Shown piece by piece: positions 22,190 to 32,100 of a DNA stretch of 64,000 nt (position 1 is the stretch's first letter; each line of letters starts with the position of its first letter). The stretch spans positions 310,001 through 374,000 of the forward strand of contig CAZCFO010000001.1 in assembly GCA_964497975.1 (NCBI GenBank). Direction: 5' to 3'. Position numbers and translations under genes: made by a program. The notes beneath the pieces were generated by a model. It had not been told where the DNA came from. It saw only the letters and a list, made by a program, of their open reading frames with translations, and made no database searches. This DNA is from JABFSS01 sp964497975 (lineage in GTDB: Bacteria; Patescibacteriota; Gracilibacteria; Peribacterales; Peribacteraceae).

Positions 22190-23086
22190 TCACACGAGCT
22201 CCTTCATGAACTCCGTCACGTCCGCGAGCGCGACCTCTTCGGTGAGCACCGTGGTCCTCCCTTTCCGCGGTTCGAGCCGGTCGTAAAAACTCGGGACGTC
22301 TTCGCGCTGATAGAGGATGCCGGTGGCGATGCGGGTGGACGTGTCCATGGCAAGCGCACGCGCCTTTTGGGCTTCGCAGTGCGGATCATGGCCTTCGGCG
22401 TTGGCGTCGTAGCAGCGCTCCAGCAGGTATTCGTGCGTCGCGAATTTGTTGTACGTGGGACACGCCTGCAGCACGTCGACGAACGCGAAGCCGTGCTTCT
22501 GGTGCCCGATCGCCGCTTTGAAGATTTTGGTGAGATGCGGGATGTTGCCCGAGAACGCGCGCGCGACGAATGTCGGCTCCAGCGAGAAGACGAGATCCAT
22601 GGAATTGAGCGTGTGTTCAGGGATGCCGTTGGGCGAGGTGTTCATCGGCTGGCCCTGCCACGTGAGCGAGCTCGCCTGTCCGGTGGTGAGTCCGTAGTTG
22701 GCGTTGTTGTGGAGGATGAACGTGATCGGATAGTTGCTGCGGATGCCGTGGATGAAGTGCCCGATGCCCTCGGAAAAACTCGCGCCGTCGCCGCCGAACG
22801 CGATGACCGGCAGGTTCATGTTGCTGAGCTTCGCGCCAGCGGCGAACGGGATCACGCGCCCGTGAAGCCCGTGGAAGCGGTATCCGAGCAGCTTGTCGGA
22901 GCCGTTGCCGTGGCAGCCGACGTCGAAGCACATGAGCGTCTGATGGGGGGCGATTCCGAGTTCCACGAGGGCCCGCTTCGTGGCCATCCAGATGCCGTAA
23001 TCGCCGCATCCGTCGCACCACGTGCACTGGTTGGCGCAGTAGTAGTCGTGCATCTTCGGGCCGTTGGTTTCCAAAGGAATCGCCAT
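22190..23086 (-). CDS. 2-oxoacid:ferredoxin oxidoreductase beta subunit
   Basis: Thiamine-pyrophosphate subunit that decarboxylates a 2-oxoacid (pyruvate or 2-oxoglutarate) to the acyl-CoA. An N-terminal cysteine cluster CTWCDGCGDYG, the TPP site GGDGASFSEGIGHF with LHNNANYGLTTGQ, and a C-terminal region of normal length (298 residues). It starts two bases after the stop of the alpha/gamma fusion. Which 2-oxoacid it prefers cannot be told from sequence alone. Confidence 0.9.
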   Translation of the reverse strand: MAIPLETNGPKMHDYYCANQCTWCDGCGDYGIWMATKRALVELGIAPHQTLMCFDVGCHGNGSDKLLGYRFHGLHGRVIPFAAGAKLSNMNLPVIAFGGDGASFSEGIGHFIHGIRSNYPITFILHNNANYGLTTGQASSLTWQGQPMNTSPNGIPEHTLNSMDLVFSLEPTFVARAFSGNIPHLTKIFKAAIGHQKHGFAFVDVLQACPTYNKFATHEYLLERCYDANAEGHDPHCEAQKARALAMDTSTRIATGILYQREDVPSFYDRLEPRKGRTTVLTEEVALADVTEFMKELV

Positions 23087-23088
23087 GA

Positions 23089-24864
23089 TCAGGAGAGAAA
23101 TTTGGAAATGTCCGCGTGCAATTCGTCGAAGTAAAAAGGGCGCCCGTCGTACTTGAGAATTCTGTTGGTGATGTCGAGACCGCACTCCATGCGGATCAGC
23201 TGCCCCAGCTGACCCTGGTAGTTCTGCTCGATGAGGACGATCTTCTTCGCTTTTTTCGCAAGCTCCGTCAGCCGGTCCGTCTTCAACGGCCAGAGATACG
23301 TGTAGTGGAGATATCCGACGGTGAGAGCGCCCTTCTTCCGGCCTTTTCCTTCAATCGCCCGCAGCGCATCCACCACGACGCTCTTCGTACTCCCCCACCC
23401 CACGAGAAGAACGTCCAGCGTTTTGGCGTCGGATCCCGTGAACACCTCCGGCTCCGGCAGCGCTTTTTTGAGCGCGTTCATTTTCTTCATGCGCTTTTCC
23501 ATCTGCGCCCGGGCCCCCTCGGCGGACTCGTCGATGCTGCCGTCACCCGTGTGCTCGTCGGCCTGGGCGTTCCACGTGGCGGCCTTTGCGCCCGGCAGCC
23601 AGCGCGGCGAGATGCCGTCGGGAGCCGCCGCGTCGTACCGGTCGCGGCTCTTGAGCGCAGAAAGCTGATCGGGATCCGTGACGAGTTTTCCGCGGAGCAG
23701 AGCAGTTTTCGACTGGTCATACGGAGGATCGGTGTAGAGCGCCTCGGCGATCTGCTTGTCGGTGAGCACGATGACGCTGATCTGGAATTCCTCCGCGATG
23801 TTGAACGCCTCCGGGATGATCGAAAACGAATCGGCGGCGTCGCTCGCGGAGACGACGCAGCGCGCGAATTCGCCGTGGGCGGTGTTCACCGCGAGCTGGA
23901 GATCGCCCTGGCCCGTCCACGTCGGAAGACCCGTTGCGGGCCCCGGCCGCTGCGCGAGCACGAAGACCGTGGGATTTTCGATGATCGCGTTCATGGAGAG
24001 CGTCTCGCTCATGAGGTCGAAGCCGCCGCCGGACGTTCCCGTGAGCGCGCGCGTCCCCATGTGCATGGCGCCCGAGACAAACTGCGCCGCCGTGATCTCG
24101 TCTTCGGCCTGCTTGATCACCATGCCCGTGCGGTTCTGGATGTCGGCGATGTACCCAAGCAGCGGGCTCGACGGCGTCATCGGGTATCCCGTGTACAGTC
24201 GGACGCCGGCATGCACCGCGCCGATCCCCATCGCCTGGCTGCCGCTGATGAGCATGCAGTCCTTCCACTGCGGGTCGGGCGCGGGAAGCGGAATGCTCAC
24301 CGGACCCAGCTGCGGATCGGCAAACGCGTAGCCTTCCTCGATGCACTGCATATTGGCTTCCAGCAGCGGCTTTTTCTTGGCGAAGCGCTCGCCGACAAGC
24401 GACCGCAGGACCTCCTTGTCCTGCCCCAGCGCGCGCCACGCGAAGGCCGCGATCAGCACGTTTCCGAGTATCGGCTTCGCATGCAGCTTGAGGAGGATGA
24501 GTTCGACCGGAAGATTGATGATCTTCAGTTTTTTTCTCCCGATGAGGGCGATCGCCCCGTCATCGAACTTCCAGTCGGGCGAGTAGTGGACCACGAGGCC
24601 GCCGTCCTTGAGGTCGCCCAGGTTTTTTTCGAGCCCGTGGTGGTTGAGCGTGATGAGCAGATCGACCTTTTCCTCAGTGCTCTCGATGCGGCTGTCGCTG
24701 ATGTCGAGCTGATAACTCGCGTGGCCGCCCTTGATGAGGGACGGATACTCGCGGTACCCGAACACGCAATATCCCGCTCTCTTCAGCCCTTTTGCAAGGA
24801 TCTCCCCGATGGAGTTGAGACCCTGTCCCGAGGCGCCGACGATTTTGAGGGAGGTGCGATGCAT
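23089..24864 (-). CDS. 2-oxoacid:ferredoxin oxidoreductase gamma-alpha fusion
   Basis: 591-residue fusion of the KorA type. The N-terminal gamma domain (about 1-190) begins LKIVGASGQGLNSIGEILA. The alpha domain follows with SGSQAMGIGAVHAGVRLYTGYPMTPSSPL and EDEITAAQFVSGAMHMGTRA (each quoted in two parts of the same stretch). The C-terminal domain includes LLVGWGSTKSVVVDALR. Together with the beta subunit it forms the whole enzyme except for the electron acceptor, which may be the flavodoxin downstream of the next repeat. Confidence 0.88.
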   Translation of the reverse strand: MHRTSLKIVGASGQGLNSIGEILAKGLKRAGYCVFGYREYPSLIKGGHASYQLDISDSRIESTEEKVDLLITLNHHGLEKNLGDLKDGGLVVHYSPDWKFDDGAIALIGRKKLKIINLPVELILLKLHAKPILGNVLIAAFAWRALGQDKEVLRSLVGERFAKKKPLLEANMQCIEEGYAFADPQLGPVSIPLPAPDPQWKDCMLISGSQAMGIGAVHAGVRLYTGYPMTPSSPLLGYIADIQNRTGMVIKQAEDEITAAQFVSGAMHMGTRALTGTSGGGFDLMSETLSMNAIIENPTVFVLAQRPGPATGLPTWTGQGDLQLAVNTAHGEFARCVVSASDAADSFSIIPEAFNIAEEFQISVIVLTDKQIAEALYTDPPYDQSKTALLRGKLVTDPDQLSALKSRDRYDAAAPDGISPRWLPGAKAATWNAQADEHTGDGSIDESAEGARAQMEKRMKKMNALKKALPEPEVFTGSDAKTLDVLLVGWGSTKSVVVDALRAIEGKGRKKGALTVGYLHYTYLWPLKTDRLTELAKKAKKIVLIEQNYQGQLGQLIRMECGLDITNRILKYDGRPFYFDELHADISKFLS

Positions 24865-24885
24865 GGATGAACGATTGATAGACCT

Positions 24886-24956
24886 GACGACGAATTATGA
24901 ATTATGAATCTGCCCTTTTTGCGGTAATTCATGATTCGTAATTCGTAATTCGTTCG
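24886..24956. repeat. Word-array palindrome, 7-base words
   Basis: Left arm ACGAATT, ATGAATT, ATGAATC; right arm ATTCATG, ATTCGTA, ATTCGTA, ATTCGTT. ATTACGA family. The flavodoxin gene reads through it, so its last 20 or so codons come from the repeat. Confidence 0.85.
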
Positions 24957-25407
24957 ATTGTACTTCCAACAACTCCCTCCCCCACCGATCAATCACTGCC
25001 TCCTGCCCGAACGGCTCGTTGAGGATCTTCAGCGTCGGCACGACGAGCTCTCCTCCGTGTTTGTTGACGAACTCCTCCAGGTGCACGGCGGCATTGGCCT
25101 TGTAGTGGTACCGCTGGTCGCCCAGCGCGATGACCGCCGTTTTTTTTCCGCCCAGCTGAACGTCCTTCGCGCGGTCCGTCAGCAGCGCGAACATGTGGGG
25201 GTTGAGCTGGCCCTCCACGTTGCCGGTATTCCAGGTGGACGAGGCGAGCACGAGCACGTCCCCGCGCGCGAAATCCTCCGCTGCAGCCTTCTCCGCGCGC
25301 GTCACCTCGACTTTCTTTCCGGCAGCCGCGAGCCGTTCCGTCAGGCGTTCCACGACGTACTCCGTATGAGCGCTCGTGGATGCGTAGATGATCTGCAGGG
25401 AAGACAC
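24895..25407 (-). CDS. Flavodoxin with repeat-encoded tail
   Basis: FMN electron carrier of 170 residues. The phosphate loop is YASTSAHTEYV, followed by VLVLASSTWNTGNVEG and AVIALGDQRYHYKANA. The GTG start at 25407 was chosen because TACAAT ends exactly 6 bases before it and the product then starts at the first strand. The last residues (SNELRITNHEL and beyond) are encoded by a word array. Its place after the oxidoreductase operon makes it the likely electron acceptor. Confidence 0.85.
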   Translation of the reverse strand: MSSLQIIYASTSAHTEYVVERLTERLAAAGKKVEVTRAEKAAAEDFARGDVLVLASSTWNTGNVEGQLNPHMFALLTDRAKDVQLGGKKTAVIALGDQRYHYKANAAVHLEEFVNKHGGELVVPTLKILNEPFGQEAVIDRWGRELLEVQSNELRITNHELPQKGQIHNS

Positions 25408-25510
25408 GCGGGAATTGTACCTGCGACTGCGGCAAAGACGGAAAGTTGACAGGATCAATTCCTAAAGTGCCGTATGCGTTCAGAGACTCCTCAGAAAGCC
25501 GCTTTTGCGC

Positions 25511-25516
25511 TATAAT
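25511..25516 (+). promoter_or_regulatory. -10 box before the first giant protein gene
   Basis: Perfect TATAAT at 25511-25516, 20 bases before the ATG at 25537. No clear -35 is visible at the expected distance. Confidence 0.5.
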
Positions 25517-25536
25517 AATAGGATTTAACACTCTCC

Positions 25537-28500
25537 ATGCCCGAACAAACAGAAAATTCTCCGCCACCGGGATCCGATGAAGCGGGAAACAAAAAACTGC
25601 AGCAGGAGCAGCTGCAGAATCCCGAGGAGGAGGGACGGCAGGAGAGCGCGAAATTGTTCAAGCAGGGAACCGAACAGCTGCAGAAGAGCGCAAAGACCGG
25701 AGACGCGGGCGGCGGGATCGCCGCGTTCGCGCTGATCGTCGCTGCGCTCTTCGCGTTCCGCCGCGAGCGCCGGGAAGCGCAGAACAATATCAATGCCGCT
25801 CCGGACACCGGAGGCATGGACGCACGCACGGTCGACAACCCGGAAGAGGAAATCGGGAAAACGAACCAGTCGCTCACGAGCGGCCAGGATGAGGAGAAAA
25901 AATTGCAGGATGAGGAAGCCAAATTGAAAACGGATCTGGAAGCGCTGCGCAAAACCGAACTTCCCGCCGGACCCAATGTGAAGCTTCAGCAGGACCTGCA
26001 GACGCAGATATCGACCGTCCAGAGCCAGCGCATCAAACTGACCGGCAGCCGCGCGCAGCTGCAGGCGCGGGTGACGGCGCTCAACCTGGAACGCGGACGC
26101 CGCGACCGGCTGGCGCAGGCAATGACCAAGAGCATCCAGGCCAATCCCAACCGGATCGGCGAAAGCGTGCAGCGCTCAGGCAATACCCTGACGATCGCGC
26201 TACGCGACGGGCGCCCGCTCACCGCCGCCGATACCAACCGCCTGCAGGAAATCCAGAAGCAGTTCGGCGGATACGGCCTGCAAATCAGCGGCAGCGGCAA
26301 TCCGCTGACGCTCACCGTGCCCGCGATGTTCTGGTCCGAGTGGACCGCGGGACAATCGAGCGTGGGACGCGGCGCGCGCCTCTCAATCCTCTCGTTTTTG
26401 CGCGGACCGGAACCGGTTGCGCCCCAGGAGACGGAAAAACAGGAACAGCAGAAAAAGAAATCTGCACCGCCGCAGGAAAACCTGCCGCCGCAACCGCCGG
26501 CGAAGCAGAACCAGGACAAGACGAAACAGGGCAATCAGCCGGAGCAGAAGACGAAGAGCGACGGCCAGCCCGAAACCAAAACCAAAAACCAGGAATCGGA
26601 GAAAAAGACGAAAGAGCAGGCTCCCCCCGCCCCGTACTCGCCGCAGGAATTCCTGATGAAGCGGGAGGCGGAAAACATCTCCAAGACAATTGAGGATCTG
26701 GTCAACGGCACCGCGAACGTCCAGACCGTGGTGCGGATCGATGAACTCAACGCGGCGCTCGACAAGGCGTACAAGGCCGCATCGGACGAACAGTGGAAGG
26801 CTTCCGGAGAAGAGAACTCGCTGGGATGGGCGCAGGTGAACGCCGACCGCGAGGCGATGGTGGCCCCCGCGCTGTACCCCAAGCAGGTCGCGGAGAAGCA
26901 GAAGGCGGCAACCGAAGCGAAGCAGAAATATGAAAAGGCCCAGCAGACGACCAAGCGCCTGCTCGCCCGCCGCGACCGTCTCTCGGCGCTGAGCAAAGAC
27001 GCCTATACCGAAAAACAGCGGCGCGACGCGATCGTGGGTTTTATGAATCGCACGCCGGAGGGCGGCGTCCGCCTCGAATTCATCTCCAGTCCGGTCAATA
27101 CCCTGGCGATCCGCGAGCTGCTCAACCTGGGCGGCACGCCGGGATACCAGAACCGCGTGCGCATCGACGTGCCGCCCCTGCCGGGAAGCGCCTGGCGGCT
27201 GCAGCCCGACGCCAGCGGTCCGACGGTGGAAATGATCGTGAAGCTCGTGAACGGGCGCGCGCTCAGCGCGCAGGAGGAATCGGCGCTCCGGACGCTGGCT
27301 CCCGTCACCGCCGCGGTCCTGGAGTTCAACCGCTCCTCGCGGGTGGCGGAGGTGACGCTGACCCCGGAGGGCGACCTGGCGCTGCAGATGAAGATGGCCT
27401 CGTCGCATCCGCAGTTCGCGGATGCCCGGAAGCGCTTCGTGGAAGCGGCTTCGCGGGTCACGCCGGTGCGCGGCGAAAGCGGCAACATCATCCGCTTCGA
27501 TCCCGACGCGCTGCGGCAGCCCGGCGTCCTCGAACGCATCCGCCTGGAAACGGAGGGCAACCTCCGCGAGGTGACCCCCCAGCAATCGGACCGCGAGTCC
27601 CTGCTCCTGCTCATCGACAGCCTTCCCATGAACTACTCGCGCTTCCAGTACAACCGCGCCTGGGCCGAGCACATGACCAACGGCATCATCGTGGAACAGG
27701 TTATCGCCGCGCTCACCGACCGGGGCCGGGACATGCACGACTTCACCATCCGCACGGGGATCTACTGCGACGAGCAGGGCAACATCCGGGAGCGCGCGAA
27801 CCCGCCCGCCGAAGGACGGATGCTCATCCGCAACTGGGCCACCACGTTCCGCGCGACACCCGCCGTGGGCGTGGCGCTGCTCTCCGCGATCAACCAGAGG
27901 CCCACGGGGCTCTTCAGCGGGGAATTCAATCCGGACGCGCTCGGTAAATCGCTCGAATCCGTCTCGCGGTCGACCACCATGCGCCGGCTCAGCACCGCCG
28001 AACAGAACGCGGACCTCAACCGGCGCGCGATGGACATTCAGGTGGGAGACCTCTATTCGCGCATGCAGCAGCGCCTTGCCGATCGCATCCAGACGTTCCA
28101 GACGATGCTCTCGCAACGCGACGGCCTCTCTTTCTGGGACCACGTGTCGGAGAACTTCATCATGGGCACTATCTCGCCTGCGGGACTGATCGCCCTCAAC
28201 CTCGCGCGGGCCGCAGGACTGGAAAATCCGCTCGATGTCCGCCCGAGCACCGCCATGCGGCAGATCCGCAAACGGACGCAGGAAGCGCTGAAAGTGAATG
28301 AACAATTGCTCAAGAACCTGCGCAACAACTTCAACAGGAACTCCACGCCCCGGCAGCAGATCGAGTTCGTCGAAACGATCCGGTCCGAGATGGCCGACCT
28401 CAACTTCACCGACATCAACACGCGTCTCGAATGGTGCCGGAAGGCGTGCGACGTGATGGAACGCGGCCTGGGCTACGCCGACATGGCGGGCCAGACGTTC

Positions 28501-29127
28501 GCCGAACGCGTCCCCGTGCTGGGACCGGTGCTGTACTCCAGCCTCCGCAACGGCGTCGGCATGATGGCCGGCGAGCAGATCCGCAACCCCGACGGCACGT
28601 ACCGCCCCCGCGACTGGGGGGACTTCGGCATCGACGTCGCCATCAGCACAATTCCGATGGGCAGCCGCATTCCCGGTCTGCGCCAAGTCGGCAGCATGGG
28701 CGTTCGCATGATGATCCGGCGCCTGGGCACGACCGCCACGCGGCATGTGCTCCGTGCAACCCTCGAACAGAGCAAAGACATGCTCAAACAGCAGTTGCAG
28801 CAAATCATGCAAAAAGTGCGGGATGGAAAATCGTGGGAAGAAATCTGGGACGAGACGCTGGCGCAGGAAGGCGACGAATTGATCGTCAGCTTTTTTATTG
28901 GAACAGCGGCTCGGATCGTGGCGAGTGTGGCGGGGGATCAGGCGGGAAAAACCATGGGCGATTATGCAAACCGAAGCGTGCGCATGGCCCGGCCGCAGAT
29001 GCAAGACCTGTCCAGGGCGACGACCAAGATGATTCGCGAACGCGTCCAGAAACTGACTGCGCGGCAGCTTGAGGGGCCCGTAAAGGAGCTCATCAACGAC
29101 ATCGTCGATAACCACCCGGAACCCTGA
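25537..29127 (+). CDS. Giant membrane-anchored protein, first of two paralogues
   Basis: 1196 residues, no family recognised. In order: a Gln/Glu-rich N terminus; one membrane helix near 65-80 (GGGIAAFALIVAALFAF); a coiled coil (about 100-190); a small alpha/beta module (NTLTIALRDGRPLTAAD.. AMFWSEW); a Lys/Gln/Pro-rich linker (about 295-360); then a long mostly helical region. Near 990-1060 a Gly-rich hydrophobic stretch (ERVPVLGPVLYSS; DWGDFGIDVAISTIPMG) resembles pre-toxin-type segments of secreted polymorphic proteins; this is a loose resemblance only. It is followed 18 bases later by a paralogue with the same N-terminal plan. Confidence 0.75.
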   Translation: MPEQTENSPPPGSDEAGNKKLQQEQLQNPEEEGRQESAKLFKQGTEQLQKSAKTGDAGGGIAAFALIVAALFAFRRERREAQNNINAAPDTGGMDARTVDNPEEEIGKTNQSLTSGQDEEKKLQDEEAKLKTDLEALRKTELPAGPNVKLQQDLQTQISTVQSQRIKLTGSRAQLQARVTALNLERGRRDRLAQAMTKSIQANPNRIGESVQRSGNTLTIALRDGRPLTAADTNRLQEIQKQFGGYGLQISGSGNPLTLTVPAMFWSEWTAGQSSVGRGARLSILSFLRGPEPVAPQETEKQEQQKKKSAPPQENLPPQPPAKQNQDKTKQGNQPEQKTKSDGQPETKTKNQESEKKTKEQAPPAPYSPQEFLMKREAENISKTIEDLVNGTANVQTVVRIDELNAALDKAYKAASDEQWKASGEENSLGWAQVNADREAMVAPALYPKQVAEKQKAATEAKQKYEKAQQTTKRLLARRDRLSALSKDAYTEKQRRDAIVGFMNRTPEGGVRLEFISSPVNTLAIRELLNLGGTPGYQNRVRIDVPPLPGSAWRLQPDASGPTVEMIVKLVNGRALSAQEESALRTLAPVTAAVLEFNRSSRVAEVTLTPEGDLALQMKMASSHPQFADARKRFVEAASRVTPVRGESGNIIRFDPDALRQPGVLERIRLETEGNLREVTPQQSDRESLLLLIDSLPMNYSRFQYNRAWAEHMTNGIIVEQVIAALTDRGRDMHDFTIRTGIYCDEQGNIRERANPPAEGRMLIRNWATTFRATPAVGVALLSAINQRPTGLFSGEFNPDALGKSLESVSRSTTMRRLSTAEQNADLNRRAMDIQVGDLYSRMQQRLADRIQTFQTMLSQRDGLSFWDHVSENFIMGTISPAGLIALNLARAAGLENPLDVRPSTAMRQIRKRTQEALKVNEQLLKNLRNNFNRNSTPRQQIEFVETIRSEMADLNFTDINTRLEWCRKACDVMERGLGYADMAGQTFAERVPVLGPVLYSSLRNGVGMMAGEQIRNPDGTYRPRDWGDFGIDVAISTIPMGSRIPGLRQVGSMGVRMMIRRLGTTATRHVLRATLEQSKDMLKQQLQQIMQKVRDGKSWEEIWDETLAQEGDELIVSFFIGTAARIVASVAGDQAGKTMGDYANRSVRMARPQMQDLSRATTKMIRERVQKLTARQLEGPVKELINDIVDNHPEP

Positions 29128-29145
29128 AAATCCCCCCGTTTCCGC

Positions 29146-32100
29146 ATGACTCTGAATAACGCCAACAACGATCCCCTTCCCCCGCGCCCGCCGCAGGAGC
29201 AGCAGACGGAAAACAAGGACCTGGAGCAGGATGTGAAGGAAACAACCGAGCTGGTGCAAAACGGCATCAAGCAGCTGCGCGAAAGCCGGGATGCCGGCAG
29301 CGGCCTCGCCGCGTTCGCGCTGATCGTCGCGGCGCTGTTCGCGTTCCGCAGGCAGCGCACGGAGCAAAATACGAAACTGGATCCTGTCCATGAAGGCGTT
29401 CGGCTGGAAGCCATGACGCAGGAAAATCCCGAGAGCGCACTGAAGGAAACCGATGACCGCATCGCTGAGCGCACCACGGAACAGACGACGCTGCAAACGG
29501 AGATTAAAAGCCTGGAACAGCGGATTTCCACTCCCCCGTCCGAGCTCACCGACCAGCAGCGCAAGGACCTGGTCGCCCAGCTGAACGCCCAGCTCAACAC
29601 GGCGCGCCAGCAGCTGGTGAAAGTGTCGGGGGAGATCGCGGCGCTCAACCGTCTGCGCGCGCAGCTGGTGCTTGAGCAGCAGCGGCGCGCCAAGATCATG
29701 GGCTCCCTGCAGGGGGCTCTCACGGCGGGCAGCCGGGCGTCGGCGGTGACGCTCAGCGGGAACGCCCTGAACATCACCTTCCGCCAGGACGTCACGGACG
29801 CGGACCGCAAGCAGGTGGAGGCGGCGGCCAAGCGTCTGCGCATCGAGACGCCTTCCTTTTCCGGCCGAACGGTGACGATGGCAGTCCCCCCGCAATTCTG
29901 GTCGCCTTCCAGAACCAACGAGATCGCCGCCGCGGGATTCGACGCGCGTGCCGGAATCTTCGCGTGGCTCGCGGGAAGCAACGAACCGGAAGCAAAGCAG
30001 AACAATGCCCCCCCGCAGGAGGTGAAGAAGAACGAAGCGGACAGGCAGCAGACCGACAAAAAGGAGACGACCGCGAAAAACCAGACGGAAAAAGAGAAAA
30101 CCGATGCCGCGCAGAAACAGCTGGATGACGAGCGGAATAGAAAGGAGGCATCGAACATCATCCTCGCGCCGGCGGGGCAGCTGCTGACGCAGTACCTCGC
30201 CAACCGCAATGCGATGCCGGTCAGCGGCAGCGCGACGGAGGCCGTTTACCGCGTGGTCCACGCCGTGGAAAACGCCCCGTCGACGTCGCTGCTGATACGG
30301 GTCAAAGCGGACCCGCGAACCGCGGGCCGGTTTGTCATCGAATGGACGGACAAGATGGCGCCCGCCGCGACGGACTGGCAAAGTGCGACCGCCTTCGGGA
30401 GTGAGGCCAACCGCAAGCTCTACCCCAACCTCCAATCGCTGATGAACGACCTGCAGGGGCTGCAGGCGGGGAATGTGAACGCTCTCCTGGGCCGGGAGCG
30501 GCTGCGAACGCAAAAACGCGAAGCCGGCCTACGGTATCTCACGGGCGCAGGAGGCACGATGGAGGGCAACAGCCGTGGTGAAACCGTGATCGCCTACCGG
30601 CAGAGGGCAGGGTATGCGGCGATCTATTTCCACTTCACCGACGGCCAGTGGATGTGGGCGGAGACCGCCGAAGCGCGCGGCAACCTCCTCAAGCCGCTCA
30701 ACGAATGCACCGTGGACATCGCTCTCGGGCTTGCGGAGCTGAACGCGGACGGCGAAGCCCTGCAGAAGATACTTCCACAGAACGCTCTCAGGACGCAGCG
30801 GCAAAGGATCGGCGAGGCAAAACTCCGGGAACTCGGCGCCGTCCCCCATCCGACGCGCCTGGATATTCTGCAGTTCACATCGGGAAGTCGGACAGTCTCC
30901 TTCACCTATCTGAACGCGAATAATCTGGGATGGGTGTGGACGGACCATGCCGATCCGGTCGTTCCGACCGAAGAAAACATGAAGCGGTACGGATCCGCCC
31001 AGTGCTGGATGCGGCTGACGCGGACGTACTCCGCCAGCAACGGCACCGCGCTGACGGCGGACAAGCTGGCCTGCAATGCCGTTGCGACGGCCCTGCATGC
31101 GATCAACACCGGCACGGCCCAGGCCCTCCAGAGCGCGGACATGATCAACATCCTGGACCGCGACACCCGTTTCCGAGGAGGAGTGGCGCTCTTGAGCAAT
31201 CACTCCGGCGTGGAAGTGCAGCCGGGCATCGTGCGCGTGGAACGCGGACCGCTCTCGGCGTTCTTCTTCCGGGGGCCGGAGGCGAACGGGCGCAGGCCCT
31301 GGCTCTGGGCGGCCACCCTGGCAAATGCCCAGGCGGGCACCGGCGTCGCGCTGACTGCGGCGTATCCCGGCGAAGCGGATGAAGACTCCGCGGCGCTGCT
31401 CAAGCAACTCACGGCGATCGCCGCGGAACTGCAGGCATTCAATACCGGGAGTCCGATGGATGCCGCGAACCTCGCGCTGCGGCAGCGCGCGCTGAATGAC
31501 ACGATCAACGCCCGCAGGCGCGCCGATCTCAACGCCGCCAAGGCGCTGGTCTATGCAATGCGCCGGTCGGGCGTGAATCTCCAGGTGCCGATTTCCAACG
31601 ACGATGCCCCGCCCACGCGCCTGCACAACGACACTTACCCGACATGGGTGGGCGACTACTGGGTCCAGGGGCCCGACGGACGCCAGCAGCGGCGCATCGA
31701 CGCCAGCACCGCGAATCTGAAGGAACCGGCGCAGGCCATGGAACTCGCACTGATGACCATCCTGGTGCTGGAAACGCCTCCCGCAAATTCGCCGCTGGGC
31801 CTGTATGTGAAGGAATCAACCGGCGAGATCTTCCCCGTCCCCGCGGGACCGCGGATCTGGCCGCGCGCAGGCGACACCCGGAGCTGGATCGCCATCGCGC
31901 GCTCGAGCCCCATGGAAGCCGTGCAGATCATCGCATCGCTTCCCATGCCGCCCGTGACGGAAGCCTTCCGCACGAACATGCAGAACGCGGTGCGCATCTT
32001 CTGCGGCGGACGCCTCGCGATGCCGCAGTTTACGGTTGCATTGCCTCCGTCGGTGCGGCAATCGCAGCTGCGCGAGCAGATCCTGCAGTCCGCGATCGGC

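Noticed and set aside
26383..30513. A 1376-codon open frame on the minus strand
   Set aside because: It is antisense to both giant genes, spans their junction, and has composition expected from the complement of GC-rich coding DNA. The plus-strand frames carry a membrane helix, coiled coil and paralogy.
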